A stretch of 64,000 bases of DNA, from positions 6,076,001 to 6,140,000 of the forward strand of contig NZ_OZ061318.1 in assembly GCF_964063345.1 (NCBI RefSeq). The letters run 5' to 3'. This stretch comes from Pseudomonas lini (GTDB taxonomy: Bacteria; Pseudomonadota; Gammaproteobacteria; Pseudomonadales; Pseudomonadaceae). Each line of letters begins with the position of its first letter. Position 1 is the stretch's first letter. The translations under genes were made by a program, and so were the position numbers. Below, piece by piece: positions 63,217 through 64,000 of the stretch. The notes under the pieces are model-generated. The model saw only the letters and a list, made by a program, of their open reading frames with translations, made no database searches and was not told the origin of the DNA.

Positions 63217-64000
63217 ACCCGTTGCTTTGACGCAGTCGATGCCGGTAAATCGGACCGGGAGTGGTAGCCATTGGGATTACACAGCTGCCATCGCCAAGTG
63301 TCGATGATCATCCGCACCAGGTCACGCTGTGCGTACCAGCCCAAATCATGCCCGGCCTTGGTGGGGTTGGCCCAGCATTCAGCGATATCGCCGGCGCGGC
63401 GCGGCGCGAATTGGAAGGGAATGCTGATGCCGGTAACGTCCTCGAAGGAGCGGATGATTTGCAGAACGCTGTAGCCAATACCGGTTCCCAGGTTCCAGGC
63501 GTGGATGCCGTTTTTGTTCTGCAACGCTTGCAGTGCTTTGATATGGCCATCGGCAAGGTCGACCACATGGACATAATCGCGCACGCACGTTCCGTCGACG
63601 GTGGGATAGTCGCTGCCGAACACCGTAAGTTCGGGCACTCGCCCCATCGCGACCTGGGTCAGGCAAGGCAGCAGGTTATTGGGCCGGCCATTGGGGTTTT
63701 CCCCGATCAGCCCGCTCTCGTGCGCGCCGATCGGGTTGAAGTAACGCAACACAGCAATGCTCCAGCGCGGATCCGACAGACACAGATCGGTGAGCAATTC
63801 TTCGGTCAGGAGCTTGGTGCGACCGTACGGACTTACCGGTTTGCCGGTGCCCAAGTCTTCAATGATCGGTATCTGCCGGGGGGCGCCATACACGGTGGCC
63901 GATGAGCTGAACACCAGTTTGAAGACTTCGTAGCGGGCCATCGCATGGCAGAGATTGAGCGTGCCGACCACGTTGTTGGCGTAATAATCCAGTGGCTTTC
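63213..64000 (-). CDS. galE: UDP-glucose 4-epimerase, 5' part outside window
   Basis: The visible C-terminal 260 residues of a short-chain dehydrogenase-type epimerase that interconverts UDP-glucose and UDP-galactose. Motifs: YYANNVVGTLNL, SSSATVYG, catalytic SPYGRTK (YxxxK), LRYFNPIGAH, GTCVRDYVHVVDLADGH and NLGTGIGYSVLQII. The frame is open to the window edge, so the N-terminal NAD-binding motif is missing only because of the cut. Linkage to a secreted glycanase suggests an exopolysaccharide context. Confidence 0.92.
   Translation of the reverse strand, partial: KPLDYYANNVVGTLNLCHAMARYEVFKLVFSSSATVYGAPRQIPIIEDLGTGKPVSPYGRTKLLTEELLTDLCLSDPRWSIAVLRYFNPIGAHESGLIGENPNGRPNNLLPCLTQVAMGRVPELTVFGSDYPTVDGTCVRDYVHVVDLADGHIKALQALQNKNGIHAWNLGTGIGYSVLQIIRSFEDVTGISIPFQFAPRRAGDIAECWANPTKAGHDLGWYAQRDLVRMIIDTWRWQLCNPNGYHSRSDLPASTASKQRV

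Overview
The window is GC-rich DNA from a plant- or soil-associated Pseudomonas, most likely of the P. fluorescens group. The evidence is gene content and style: Pseudomonas-type REP doublets, an aco operon with an AcoR activator, an archaic Csu-type pilus operon, a DUF6124-like small protein, and a LuxR solo flanked by prolyl iminopeptidase-like hydrolases. Species identity is inferred from recognition only.

Layout. 1-17.1 kb: the end of a type I secretion operon (HlyD, TolC), a LuxR/NarL-type regulator with a degenerate receiver, and three large paralogous secreted repeat proteins on the minus strand. Each of the three has the same upstream palindrome and the same 5'-UTR hairpin. 17.2-18.0 kb: a DUF6124-like gene and an opposed 37-codon ORF. 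18-26.6 kb: a sucrose/fructoside island with LacI regulator, GH32 hydrolase, ABC importer and a divergent ScrY-like porin, with one perfect LacI-type operator in the divergent region. 26.7-28.5 kb: a Fur-box-preceded ferrous iron uptake operon (cupredoxin, FTR1 permease, P19). 28.6-36.3 kb: single genes (cNMP-binding protein, membrane metallophosphoesterase, atypical DapF-like epimerase, M20 peptidase, CapA), two nested REP elements and tRNA-Gln(TTG). 36.3-38.3 kb: rlhA.

38.4-46.0 kb: acetoin catabolism. acoR diverges from acoXABC, with a sigma-54 promoter and tandem activator palindromes between them; the terminal butanediol dehydrogenase carries a frameshift. 46.1-52.8 kb: a seven-gene Csu-type chaperone-usher operon, one pilin of which looks truncated. 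52.9-61.1 kb: a PipR-like locus, with a LuxR solo between two iminopeptidase-like hydrolase genes, the left one heading a peptide ABC transporter operon. Matching lux-box-like elements lie in front of both hydrolase genes. 61.2-64 kb: a small hypothetical gene, a REP doublet, a GH16 glycanase and the 3' part of galE.

The two most interesting systems are the co-regulated type I secreted repeat proteins with their shared promoter module, and the PipR-type plant-signal locus with its paired boxes. Many genes overlap by ATGA, so the operon structures are well supported. Several start codons were moved to an internal ATG because of Shine-Dalgarno placement or paralogue comparison.
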